DNA of 64,000 bases. Source: Ampelocalamus luodianensis (Eukaryota; Streptophyta; Magnoliopsida; Poales; Poaceae). Positions 45,776 through 57,618 of the stretch are shown one piece after another (the first letter of the stretch is position 1; each line of letters starts with the position of its first letter). The translations under genes and the position numbers were made by a program. Under the pieces are notes generated by a model. That model ran no database searches. It was not told the origin of the DNA and saw only the letters and a program-made list of their open reading frames with translations. The stretch lies in NCBI GenBank assembly GCA_036346255.1, contig CM070632.1, positions 34,746,657-34,810,656 on the forward strand. The letters are read 5' to 3'.

Positions 45776-46749
45776 TGTAACACCCCAGCCCAACATGAGC
45801 CTGGAATGCTACTAAACTAGCACAATAACATTTTTACATTGAAACAATTCTCTAAAATCCGACAGAACCTCCTTTGTTTAGTTACTAAACTGGAGGTCCC
45901 AATATTTAAATATAACATAGTCAAATAATCCAACCTCCAGCATAAACAAGAGATAACCAAAACTATGCTAATCATCACTACAACATCCATAGCATGCTAA
46001 ACAACTAAAGCATAAACAGAATGGCATTCATAATCCTCTAATCAACTCTATTACAAATTATCCCAAGCATAGTGAGTAATCATAAGAAATTCTTTATGCA
46101 ATTACTCAACTACTAATTTATCAATCTGTTAATCCAAATGTGAGTAGTTCGTGCAATTGTGCAACCACTTCTATTCCCTCCCATGCATGCCGTTCTTGTA
46201 AAGGGTACCTAAAAACACAACAACAGCAAGAGTGAGTCCAAAGACCCAGCAAGTACATTAAATGGCAACAATAACATAGACTACTGTAATCATCAACATC
46301 CATATACCATCTCAATTATAAACAAGACATATGCTCATGCTATGCAAGATGCTCAAGTGCACTTTCTCTTTCTCTTTAACTTTTGTATTTTACCGGTAAT
46401 GCAAGGTATGCAACCGTCGCTGCATACCCATGCCTGTGCTCGCAAGCGCAGGACCAATTGCCCAATACTCCACAAGTAAAGGGACTCAAGTCCACACTCC
46501 GCAAGTGTGGGATTATAAGCCCATCGTTTTCACGATGGGGACCTCTTTCAAAGCCCACATTCCATGAATGTGGGACCTCAAGCCCGCCATCTACATGACG
46601 GGACCTCAATCAGATGTACTTGGTCACTACGTGACCAAGGCGCCTAGATGCTCTCAACATGCGTATGTACTAGAATGTAACTTTCAACAACAAGTAAAAG
46701 CACGAGTACATACCACATCTCAATCACTGAATAACATGTAGAGCATTAT
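45776..46749 (-). mobile_element. Tekay-like LTR on the minus strand (part 1)
   Basis: Read on the minus strand it ends GAGCCT..GTTGGGCTGGGGTGTTACA, close to the GTTGGGGTGCTACA end of element E. It carries a stem-loop array (46405-46639) matching the layout in that element. It is cut by the family A solo LTR, whose duplication ATTAT is at 46745-46749, and resumes at 50871. Confidence 0.75.
46405..46639 (-). promoter_or_regulatory. Stem-loop array in the minus-strand LTR
   Basis: Stems GGTATGCA/TGCATACC (46405-46429), CCACACT/AGTGTGG (46492-46510), CCCATCGT/ACGATGGG (46520-46539), CCCACATT/AATGTGGG (46554-46574), CCCG.CAT/ATG.CGGG (46583-46602) and CTTGGTCAC/GTGACCAAG (46619-46639). The order and spacing parallel the array in element E, with several stem sequences replaced but still paired. 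Confidence 0.8.
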
Positions 46750-49700
46750 TGTAACAGCCCTAACTTAGGGTTTGTATTTCAAATGTAAAATTTTGAGGAG
46801 AAATAAAAACTTTTGTTGTCTCTTCAAATCATTTGAAAGTTTCTACAATTTTCCCTAGCAATTTCCAATTTGTAGAATTTAATTCTTGTGATTGGAAATT
46901 GTTGATTATCAGATTCTAGCCTTCAAACTTGTGATCATCCTCTGAAGCTATTTTTCCTATCATCTTGATCATCCTATCTACCTCCCTGAATTATTTCACA
47001 ATTTTTAGATTTTGTTTGCTATTTCAAATGGCCAAGTCAACTCTGTTTGAAATCTGGTCAAACTCCTTGTACAGCAGCTTGTGAATTTTCTCTGGAACAA
47101 TGCAGTGCATAAAAAGTTCTGGAAAAATTATGCGAGGTTGTCCTCTGTCTCTAGTAGCTACCATAAAATTTCAGAATTTTGGAGCTCAGGAGCTACCTCT
47201 AAAAATTCCCAAACCTTCTTTGTCTTTTAAATCAAATCTCAAATCACTGTTCCTCGGGCTCGGACCCAACCTCAGGCTCAAGTCCGACCGTGCCACTTGA
47301 CTCGGTCGCGTCAACTAGCTGCACCGCGCGCGAGTCCAATCGATCGTGACCGTCCGATGCAAATCAAACGATCCACGTGCGCGCGTGCAACCGACCTGTC
47401 CGAATGCATACATCAATCTCAGCCGTCCATTTCAGATCCAACGGTCGGTGCGTTCTGAACCGAGCCAAACCTCCGGTTCGCACCGCTTCGTCCGTCGCTG
47501 GCAGGTGGACCCTACCGCCGAGTCCACCTCGTCTTCTCCGCACCACCGGAGTTCGCGGCGTGGCGCGCATGCTTGCCACGCACTCGCCGCGCCACCTATT
47601 TGCCCTCGTGTCTGTCCGTGGAGCATCGCCAGAGCTTCATAACCTCACCGCACTCATTCAGTCATCGTTTCCTTCGCTCTCTCACCTTCTCCGCCCAAAT
47701 TTTCCTCTCGGCCGGAGAAGAACTCGAGCGTAGCGCCGCCGTTTCTGAGCCGCCCTTGAGCCGCGCGATCGCGCGTGTTCCTCTCGCCTCGCCGCCTCCA
47801 TTTTGCCTATTCCGGTCCTTGGCGTCGGTGGATCACCGGGGCGGTATCGCTCGTCTCGCCTCCGGCGATCTCGCCCCGCGAGCTTGCTAGCGTTCTGGTG
47901 AGTCTCAAGCCTCAGCGTTTGGTTCCACTTGATCGCAATGCTCCACTGATGCTCACGGTGGGTTCGTTTCTGTCTTTGGTGCATCGTGGAAGCCGTGCGA
48001 CCGATTCTTCTCCGAGCTCGCAGCCGCGCCGTGGTGATTCCGGCCGCCTCGGACCTCCTTCGCCGCCATCATCTTGTGCTTATTGTTCCGGATCAAGGCG
48101 AGCCGTGGCGCATCTTCCGGTCTTCTCGCCCGTAGCGTCTTCTCCGCGAGCACCGCATCTTCTTCTCCGCCTCCGTTCGCGCCACCGCCGCGGCATTCCG
48201 TGACTCGCGTCACCGCTATCGAGTTCGCGAGGTCCTGCGAACCCGAAGGTACCACTCACTCGCCTTGAAACTCACTGGTTTGCTAGATCACTGCGCGCCG
48301 CCGCCGCGTGCAGCGCTTTCGCCGTGAACCGCCGGTGAAGATTAGTTTAACTCTAATCATGTCTTCTTTGAGTCTCGATTTGTGGGCCCTCTCGTAATCG
48401 CATTTAGAAATCCTTTAATCCAGCCCGTTATTTGTTCTCCGAGTCACCGCCATGTGGGTCCATGTTGTCGCTTAGGTTTGTGTAGTTCGGTTATACGCTT
48501 TCTCGATGGGAAGCGTATTTCTGCGTGTGAGTGTTTTAGGTTTGCACCTTAGTGAGCCAAGACGATTCTTTGAATACGCCTTCGACGTCACTTTGGGCGT
48601 GCGCTGTCTGGTCAGCGTTACATGGGCCCGCATTGTCGATGGTGGGGCTTCTTGATCGCGGTAGAAAAAGTATTAAGTGCTTTAGTATTTCAAATGCTTT
48701 TCACATTTGCCTTAAATCATTTAAACTTGTAAAATGCATAACTAATTCAATTTTTATCCAAATTGCATGAAACCAGTGCTGTTATTTTTCATTTTAAATG
48801 TATTATTTACTAAAATTAGTTTCATCCATGTCTCTGTAGCAAAAATCTGTTATCTAATAAAATGATGTCTTATGTATCTTCTAAATTAGAAAATGCATAT
48901 CTTTTCCAATAATTGTCCAAATTCAATGAACCCAGTTTTGTAAAATTTCATTTTCAGTATACTAACTGTTAGGATAGGTTTTATACACTGTTTCTGTTTA
49001 TGAAAAGTTGTTAAGTAACTAACTAGTGGCTTGTTGTGTTTTTAACTTAGAAAATTCATAGAAAATTATTAATAACTTAAAATAATTTGTTCTCTGTTTC
49101 TAAAATTTTGTCATTTCTTGCTTAGGTTGCTGTGTGAGTTTTAGCTTGTTTTAGTGTGTTGTATGTTTGAGTTTTGTCGGTGTTATTCGTTCTTATTTGC
49201 TGTTATGTTCGATCGTTAGGCTTCGATATTTGCGGCAACCCTGAGGACGATCCTCCGCACCTTATTGAGCAACAGCATCCAGGCAAGCAGTTTGATCATG
49301 TTTAATCCCAGTATTTTAAAGATTAATATTTTGTTTCAATTGTATGTATGCATTGCTTAATTTGTGTTAAATTGATTAGTTAAATCCAGAGTGCATATCC
49401 TCGTAGACAAAATATTGATCTCTACTACCGAGCCTAGGTTATTTGTCGTGATTAGAGGTCGCTGGATGATCTCTTGTCACTTAGTAGATCCGGTCAATTT
49501 GCTTAGACATGCTTAGCTATCGGTAGAATCAAGCGGTTATCGACTTTAGTCGGTAACCTTGATCACACAAAATTTACTACTATCAGTATGTTTTAGCATA
49601 TCCGCTATGTTTAATTGCAAAACTAAAAATGAAAACAAAAATGATTTGGACGCGCACAATGGTAAGATTGGTGTGATCTTTTGGGTGTGATCGAAAGGTG

Positions 49701-50865
49701 CCCGGTCAATTAAGGACCGAACATCTTGTGAGTGAATTTTTATCCAGCATTTCGCGTGCTACCACACTAGAGTATATGGGACCTCTCTTGACCTAGTACT
49801 TTGGCGTGTATTGGCTCCGGTCGCAGGAGGTCGCAGAGGGATGGAGGTGGGAGCATGGTAGTTGTCCAAAAGCTTTATCCCGAGTGGGTAGTTGTCTTTC
49901 GGCTTTACCATGTAGCGTATGGTGTTTCTACCCATACGAGCGGCTCGAGGTTGATACACAATATTGGAAACAGTCTCGTAGGACTTAGTCAGTGCCGCAT
50001 ACCTTCGAAGTGTGCTTTGGCTTAAAGGCGATCCGAGGTGTGGAGTACAGTGGTACACCCTGCAGGTTAAAAACTATTCGAATAGCCTCGCCCTAGGTGA
50101 TGGACACGCTTGGGTAAGCTTTTCAAGAGTTAGACTACAACATTTAAATTAAAACTTGCTTGGGTGGTACGAGTCCGGGATTCGTGCTATATTGTGGTGA
50201 CTATTGGGATAGTCACTTCTAGGTGGTTTCTTGTATCTATCTTTATTTCGCATTATTTCAACAAGAAAATGAATTGCAAACTTGCCTTTAAACTGTATTA
50301 CATTATTGCAAAGAAAGTTGGCTTTATGCAAATGAAACATATGACTTCCACCAAATAAGCTCGCATGTAGCATATGAACAGTCTGCTAGTTCACACGTCG
50401 GTCTTGCGGTACAAAGACAATCTTTGTACTGTGTGCTTTGCTTAATGTTTTTGTTGCAGAGGAAGAAGGTGAGCCTCGGGGCCTCACTGTGAGTCAGGCT
50501 GCCGCCGTGGGTGACGACTAGTCTTGGCGGTCCTGTCCGATGCCTTGTGGGTTGAAGGCACACCGATTGGCTTTGTTTATAGCCATCTTATGGCGCTTTT
50601 GCTTCATTGTCTTCTTTTGTTATTTGTGTATCTTGTGGCCAGTCGGCCATTGTCTGTAATATCTTTACTATTTGTTTATCTTCCGTTTGTAGTGTAATGT
50701 TTGGACTCTATGTTTTGAATGGAGTTGATGTCTAATTTTGTAACGAGGTGTGTATACTGCTTTCTGGGAAGTATACGTATCTCGAGGATCAGTTTATTCG
50801 ATTTGTGATGCTAGGACCAGGCGGTTGGTTAAGCATTACAAGCCAAATAAACTGGGGTCCTCACA
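46750..50865 (+). mobile_element. Solo LTR, family A (copy 2), 4.1 kb
   Basis: TGTAACAGCC...GGGGTCCTCACA with perfect duplication ATTAT (46745-46749, 50866-50870). It is collinear with 284-4307 throughout, including the GC-rich middle, the block TATTCGAATAGCC (50075-50087) and the inverted repeat GTGACTATT..AATAGTCAC-type at 50197-50216. No internal region. Open frames in 47346-48268 are GC-rich overlapping shadows without domains. Confidence 0.88.
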
Positions 50866-50870
50866 ATTAT

Positions 50871-51055
50871 CACATACAAAATTACTCTTTAAACACAAAC
50901 ATGCCATAACCAAGTCTCATTCATATATATCACACTATCATCCATGTATGGCTAGTACAGGAAAGACGCGACCAATTTCAGCAATCAAACATAAATATTC
51001 TACAACCCGAATACTTGCAACCCGATCCTTCATCATAGTCATTTTATCAAACCAG
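50871..51055 (-). mobile_element. Tekay-like LTR on the minus strand (part 2)
   Basis: Continuation of the LTR of 45776-46749 after the second ATTAT. It seems to stop near 51055 without a recognisable TG start, so the 5' part of this LTR is missing. Confidence 0.5.
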
Positions 51056-51516
51056 TACTTGTAAGTATTGGGTACCACCGATGAACTTTTTCCCGAAAAC
51101 GAATACTATTTGTTTAAGTTAGAAACGAATATGAATTCGGTAGCGCACTGTCCATGCAATAGGAATAAAGCTTCGGCTATCTAAAGATACATAAGCCCAT
51201 ATATGCGAAGGTACGTGTTATTTTTTTGGAGAACAGAAGTTTCTTGTTCGGAGTCCAAATTAATCAAATGAATAGATGAAATTATATCTCTCGATGAGAT
51301 CTACAACTTTGCAATTGTGACTATTTCACTTGAGTACATTTAGTTAATTTGATTTGATTATTATTACGTATTAGGGAGTAATTTGCATAGGAGGAGAGTA
51401 ATTGGGGAAGGGAAGGTAATTAGGAAGGAAACAGACCGATTAATTGCCATGATTTTGTTCAAATTTGACTACCATGACATCGTGTGAAGCTGACATACGC
51501 TATATGATCAAGTATA
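51056..51516. other. Unassigned intergenic sequence
   Basis: AT-rich, with a short stretch (51090-51160, GAAAACGAATAC.. and GAAACGAATATGAATTCGG) resembling internal repeats of small grass DNA transposons. No element ends, gene or RNA identified. Confidence 0.4.
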
Positions 51517-52608
51517 TGTAACATCCCCATTTTCAAGTTTCAAAAACCTTTTTGTGTAATTTAGCCCTCTGGAAAATTTCACCATTTTTTGTTGAATTAA
51601 TAAAGCTTGAATGGGACTTTCTAAAGTCAAAACAATTTAATATGATTAATTTGAACATAAATTAATTCAAAAATTATTTTTTTTGAGTTCTTTGTGCTTG
51701 GAAGTATTTTAAAGATTTTTCTAGGAATTTTCTGAGTTCATTTGCTATTTTTAATTTGCCATTTGCATTTTTGTATTTTCTAAAATAGAAAACTAATTAA
51801 AATCCCAAGAAATCCCAATGGGCCGTTTTCTTTTTCTACGGACCATTTCCTATCTCCCTCCAGCCTAGCCCGTTGGCCCAACTCCGCGCCACCAGTCCAT
51901 CTCTTATCTTTCCCGTCCGCACCCGATCCCACCTGTTGGCCGCTCGCTAGCGCAGCGTCGAATCTATGTCCACCACACGTTCGGGCCCACCTGTCGGCCT
52001 CCATCATCGCCCGGGACTGTGCTCCATCACTACCTCGACCTCGGATTCCAGGTCAGGCTCGCCTCCTAGGGCAATTTGAAGTACCGAGGACCACCGAAAC
52101 ATGTACCCCGAGCCACGCTACCTCTTTTGCCATAGCCACCATCTAGCGTCATCGCCATCGTGTCGTCTTGATCTCTGGCTGAACCCATCCGTCCTCACTA
52201 TCGCCATTCCGGTGAGCCTCGCCGTCTTTTGTCGCCACCATCGGGACCGCTTCAATGCCCGTATCTCGATGCCACCCTCGCCGTCGTCGTAGCGTCGCCC
52301 TAGCACCATCGCTATCAAGCCCAAACCCTAGCCATCGCTTTGACCTCGCTGCCGGCCACCTCCATCCATCTTCGGTCACTGTGCATCCACCACTGAGGTC
52401 ACAGCCGTCTCTGCTACCCGATGCGCCCCTTTGTGTCCATCACTGTAGCCCCTACCACCGATGACCTTCAGGACTTGAGCGTTGCCATCATTCCTATCAT
52501 CCACATCGTCGTCGTGTCTGCCACCTGGTCGTCACGACAGCGCTAGCCATGTCATGTTGTCTCGTCACCACCTTCATGTCTGCCACGTGTGTGCCACATG
52601 TTGATACG
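51517..52608 (+). mobile_element. Family C LTR copy 3 (part 1)
   Basis: Starts TGTAACATCCCCATTTTCAAG after GTATA (51512-51516) and resembles the starts at 19233 and, on the minus strand, 4764. 51850-52580 is GC-rich and pyrimidine-biased, giving only shadow open frames. It is interrupted near 52608 by a minus-strand element. Confidence 0.65.
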
Positions 52609-53337
52609 GGGTCGCCTGATCTTCCCGACGTAGGATCAAGGATACTCACGTGAGCCTCTCGAATCATAATGATCTTTCGTTGCCCGTGCAATGATTAGCA
52701 CTCTATAATTCGCAAGAACACACATGCTGGACTTCACGACCACCAACCTAAGCCCTATCGTGCTCCCAATTCCTAGCAGAAAGGATGAACGATCTTGATT
52801 TCGAAGAACTCCCAATCCCTCTCAAGAACATGGTTCGACCATGTGAGAAGAACAAGAGCAAAAGTTTCTATCTATTATTTCTGAATAAAAGTGATCTGAG
52901 GGATACAATGGGGACGGTGCCATGACTTTATGCGCGCCCCTCCTAAACCTCACGCACGCACACACTTGGGCCTAAGGCCGACTCGGCTTAAGGCTGACTC
53001 CTAATGCGTTCGGTCAATGAATCCGAATTGGATCCCACCTCAATACTTTTCACGCCGTGCACTGCTCATGCTATGTACTGTTCATGCCTTGGGCCTCCAT
53101 TTGGGTTGGGCTTATGCCATGTGCTATGGGCCTTCTCCACCACATGGGCTTTCTCCAAGTCTTCAGTCGCTTGAGCTTTTCTCTTTATAGCCACATGGGC
53201 TGCCTTCTCTATTTCTCCTCGGCTGCATGAAGTATCTTCTCTTGATATCCCATGGTTCTCCTCCTTTGCTTTGGCTCCGGCCTCCCTCTCAGTTCCAAAG
53301 TCTTTACAATGTTCAAACCTGAGAATACACAATGTAT
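52609..53337 (-). mobile_element. 3' LTR of the Reina/CRM-like element H (minus strand)
   Basis: Non-coding sequence directly downstream of the pol remnant on the minus strand, after a purine run GAAGGGGGTAC (about 53345-53360). The far end reads ...GACCCCGTATCAACA on the minus strand near 52605, an LTR-like terminus. No second LTR is present, so the exact ends are inferred. Confidence 0.5.
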
Positions 53338-54600
53338 TTAAATGAGGTAGTACCCCCTTCTCATCAAAGTCAATAGGAACTTCTTAAAGAAACAAAGCAC
53401 CTGTTGGTTTAGAAGCTTGGCTCTTGCTCTAGTCATTGGACCTTTTGGTGCTTCATGAATAGCCTCATGCACACTTGGAGTGGAAGATGTAGTAGTACTA
53501 GGGACGTCCTCATCATCCTCCCACTCTTGAAAAGGAGTCGTCCTCGACTCTGTATTGTCTTGCCCAAAGAATGGTGACAAATCAGCAATATTAAAAGTAG
53601 TACTTACCACATAGTCTTCTCCTGGAAGCTCAATCTTATATGCATTATCGTTGATCTTTACAGGCACTTTAAAAGGACCATCACCACGTGGCATCAACTT
53701 CGATTTACGCCTCTCCGGAAAGCGTTCTTTGCGAAGATGAACCCACACTAAATCACCTGGTTCAAACAACATTTTCTTTCTAGTCTTGTTAGCTTTGGAA
53801 GCATAAGAATGTACCTTCACTTCAATTACCTCTTTAGTCTTTTCATGGAGTTTCTTTACAAAGTCAGCACGCTTGAAAGCCTCCATATTAGCACGTTCTT
53901 GCAATGGAAGTGGTAGCAAATCAAGTGGCATGATTAGTTTAAAGCCATACACCACCTCAAATGGACACAATTGAGTAGTAGAATGCACCACTTGATTATA
54001 TGCAAATTCAACATGAGGTAGACAATCTTCTCACTCTTTTAAGTTCTTCTTGATCATTGTTCGCAGCAGCATTGAGAGTGTACGGTTCACCACCTCGGTT
54101 TTTCCAGCGGTTTGTGGGTGACAAGTTGTCGAAATGAGCAACTTTGTCCCAAGCTTGGCCCACAAAGTCTTTAAAAAATAGCTCATGAACTTCACATCAC
54201 GATCTGAAACAATGGTTCAAGGCACGCCATGCAATCTCACAATTTCCCTGAAAAAACAAGTCAGCTACATGCGACGTATCGTCGCTCTTATGACAAAGAA
54301 TAAAGTGTGCTATTTTAGCAAACCTATCCACAACTACAAAAATAAAATCCCTCCCTCTCTTAGTCCCAGGCAATCCTAAAACAAAATCTATGCTAATATC
54401 TTCCCAAGGAACACTAAAAACTGAAAGTGGAGTATACAAACCATGTGAATTGAGTTTAAACTTAGCTTTATAGCATGTAACACAGTGTTGAACAAACCTC
54501 TCAACATCTCGTCTCATCTTTGGCCAATAGAAGTGATCGGCCAACATCATGAATGTCTTCTCCTTACCAAAATGTCCCATCAATCCCCCTGTTGCTCTAT
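53338..54600 (-). pseudogene. Element H integrase and Pol C-terminus, decayed
   Basis: Minus strand from 54600: GLMGHFGKEKTFMMLADHFYW and a CX2C zinc-binding end (FVQHCVTCYKAK), then the integrase core with SVPWEDISIDFVLGLPG and FVVVDRFAKIAHFI (first catalytic Asp region), SDRDVKF (second Asp) and STTCHPQTAGKTEVVNRT. The C-terminal domain has PGDLVWVHLRKERFPERRKS and STTFNIADLSPF, and the tail has GPMTRARAKLLNQQV. One TGA interrupts just before SDRD and another replaces the Trp of KEWED; the frame also shifts near 54230. Wording fits chromoviruses of the Reina or CRM clade; I cannot choose between them. Reverse transcriptase and everything upstream are missing beyond 54600. Confidence 0.85.
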
Positions 54601-55015
54601 TTTGTATTTATTTGTGTTTCCACTTTTATTTGCGAGTAGACATTGATACTTCGGGAGCTTTCGAGGAAGGAGAAGTTGATTAAGCTCAAGACTAGTATCA
54701 AGACTTGTTTCAAGGCAAGTTGTGTCTTTGACCATGTTACACCTAGTTAGTTTCAAAATTACTTTGATTCAAATTATTGCATGTTATTTCAATTCTTTAA
54801 CACTTTGGGATTAGCTATGCACCTACTTGATTATATCCACCTTGCTTATTCTCTCACCTTGATCATTTGTCACCCTAGCTTGGATAACTATTAGTTGGTA
54901 TTATCATAGAACCAACGTGAGTTGGTTAGACATTATTAGTATGCTTAGTCATGCAACGGGTCATTGATATTATTTTGAATTTGCAAATCTAAACTTGACT
55001 AAGTGATTATGGAAC
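54601..55015 (+). mobile_element. Family C LTR copy 3 (part 2)
   Basis: Matches 20890-21290 of the solo family C LTR: GTAGACATTGATAC.. versus GTATAGATACC.., GGCAAGT..GACC..TGATCATGT-like blocks, and AACATTAT..TGCTTAGTC. It is cut at 55015 by the family F LTR. Confidence 0.6.
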
Positions 55016-56495
55016 TATTGGTGATATGTCTTAGAGGCAATCATAGAGATGATTGTATCATGTCTATGCTTATGAGTTATAAAATAAATGTTATTATGTT
55101 CATTGGATGAATTATATGATATCATTCTAAATGTATCTCTAGTCGGAACACTAGTGACTTATCGACCAACACATGTATTGATTAATGACCATGTCTCACC
55201 GATCATAGATATGTGGATATCGAATCAATAATGTGAACACATGTTAGAAAACATGGTGTTGGATTGACCCACGTCGAGACACTATTGAGATTGTTATGAT
55301 TTTATGTGTCATCAGTTGGTCTTAAGCAATGATGATGTATGATCCTTAGATCTAAGATCAGCATGATTTCCTACATGTGTAATAGTATACTAAGGGGTTG
55401 CCAAATGCTACTCCGTAACTGGGTAGTTATAAATATAGCTTTTGGGTATGCTATGAAACATGCGGAGAGATGTGAATAGTCGGTTATGGGATTTGCCCCT
55501 TCTAACATAACAGGAGAGGTATCTTTGGGCCCCTCGATGTGCTCGGATAAAAAAATACATGGTTGTGCCACTAGTGGTCGAAGAGTCGACCACATGAAGT
55601 TATCCGTCACTTGATCGAGAAAATATTGAACAGATCATCGATGACAAAATATCTCACCTGGAGTTCAACCAGATATCGGGAGGCAAAGGGACAATATGCA
55701 AGTAGGTTGTTCAATCCGACCAGATACGAACTAGTCATACAGAGATACGGACTGGTCGTAAACTGGTCGGACATGATCACCAACAGGTCTTAAGGAGTTA
55801 CGAACTGGTTGTAACTAAATATGAACTGGTCGTATGGAGATACGAGCTGGTCGTAAGTGATAAGGATCTATTCGCAGATCATATTGCATAAAGTTCGTCC
55901 AACATAATTTTTATGTGTGTTCGGGAATCGTTATGTCCTGCTAGGAACTGCTAACGACTCGTGGTCAGAAAGAAGTTTTCGAGTCACAACCGATTACGCA
56001 TGAACCTACAGGGTTGCATACTTAACGGGTTGAAACAAACGAGTTCAGATAGGATCCGTTATGGGCTCTTTATAAAGGGATGCATGGGGCTGTTGGGATG
56101 TAAGAGAGTTGCTCCACCGACACCCTAGCCATCATCTTCCTGAAGGCCTTGCCATGTGCATTGGTGCTAGCACACCGGCGTTCGGCGTTCCACCCTTAGA
56201 CTGTGGATAACGTAAAGGCGCTACTGTGGTTACTGCTACGTTGATCGAGGACGATCCACGACTTATGCAAAGAACATCATAGGTTGCTGGAGGAGGCGAT
56301 CGCTGCTGAGGACATTGGACAATCGACTATGACCACTGCATCGATGCGCTTGACGTTGGATCAGGCTACTCCAACTCTTCTTTTACTGCACTGCGCGTCT
56401 AGTAGTAACGATCTTTGATATCTTGTTTGCATGGCTTCCTAGTTTATGTGATAGAATTTTTCTGTCAGCTACCGTAGCCTACCTGTATCCCTTTA
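55016..56495 (+). mobile_element. Copia-type solo LTR, family F (copy 2)
   Basis: Collinear with 15222-16736. Flanks GGAAC (55011-55015) and GGAAT (56496-56500) look like a target duplication with one later change. The ends read TATTGGTGA and CCCTTTA where copy 1 has TGTTGGTGA and CCCTTCA, so both terminal dinucleotides have mutated. Diverged ACTGGTCGTA repeats occur at 55690-55860. Older than copy 1 by this evidence. Confidence 0.78.
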
Positions 56496-56539
56496 GGAAT
56501 ACCTTTGTGAAAAGTTGTGTGCAGTATGTTGTCAATTGT

Positions 56540-57290
56540 TGATGGTATGTGTTGCACTTAATCAACAGAGTGGGAAAATATTTTGACTGAGGTAAGTGGA
56601 AAGAATTGTGATATGGGGAAAATATGAATATTGGTAATGTCGACGATCAAGTCGCCGATCTTACAATAAATGGAAAAAAGAGAGAATGACGTGGGAAATC
56701 TTGGGATTGCAATGGGACTGCTCTTTATTAGTATGAACTGAGATTTTACAAGGGGTGTATCCTGACAGAATGACGGACTACTTTTTAGAGTACAAGACAA
56801 TGCTTCTTTCTTTCTATCTTCTGATCATCTGATCCCCCTTCCAGCGTTCCATCTTCCTTCTTTAAATAACCTTTGAAGAGGTGGCAGTTACTTCTGGAGA
56901 AGACGTCTAATATGAAGCGTTGTCGCTGGTCGGAGTCATATGATAGTTGCTGAATGATCCACCGTTCGGCGGTTATGTGTCCTGTGAGATAAACAACCGC
57001 AAGGTAGTTGTTTATCCGTGTATAACATCGTGTGGTATGGATTACGCACGTGTTCCATTCTTCACACGGTAGGGAATATTCCTGGAGTTAGTTCCAGATA
57101 TCAGTTCATACTCTTTGCGAACAGCTCTCCTGGTCGGAGGCTTGGCACTAGCCTCGCGAGCAGTGTATCCATTGCGTAACCTCCGGAATTCCTACGACCA
57201 AAGGTGGTCGTGCACCTCGAGTTACGACCATGAAGACGTATGGTCTTTTTATGTATTAAAGATAATACATAGAGGTTTTAATCCTCGTCA
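56540..57290 (-). mobile_element. 3' LTR of Tat-like element I (minus strand)
   Basis: On the minus strand a purine tract TTCGGGGGCTAGC (57291-57305 region) is followed by TGACGAGGATTAAAACC, the likely LTR start at 57290. The left boundary is not fixed and is placed near 56540, where family C-like sequence seems to end. No coding region; the minus-strand open frame 56558-56800 has no domain. Confidence 0.5.
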
Positions 57291-57305
57291 GCTAGCCCCC
57301 GAACT
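57291..57305 (-). other. Polypurine tract of element I
   Basis: Minus-strand AAAGTTCGGGGGCTAGC adjoining the TG start of the 3' LTR, the presumed plus-strand primer of the retrotransposon. Confidence 0.5.
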
Positions 57306-57618
57306 TTAAATGAATAGGTCATGTGAACACAATTCTTCCGATGAAGTCGTATCGGGTTTGACATTTTTTTAAATGTAATAATTCTTGGAGCGGTTTACAT
57401 TCATTTTAAAGTTCAGAACTTGCCTTGGGAATCGAAGAGTTTATATGTCCATTGGACCCTTTTTTTTTTTATAACTCCTGGCTGTGGTTAGAAATTCTGA
57501 AGCTTATAAAACCCCTTTGGAGACTTTGGGTTTTTTCACTTCCTCCTTTCCTTCTTCATCTTCGAGTGAAAACTTCTTCCGACCTCCTTTGCTTTCCACA
57601 CCCAAAAAGAAACTAACC

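Noticed and set aside
51780..52691. GC-rich open frames in both strands
   Set aside because: Part of a family C LTR leader; pyrimidine-biased composition and no conserved domain.
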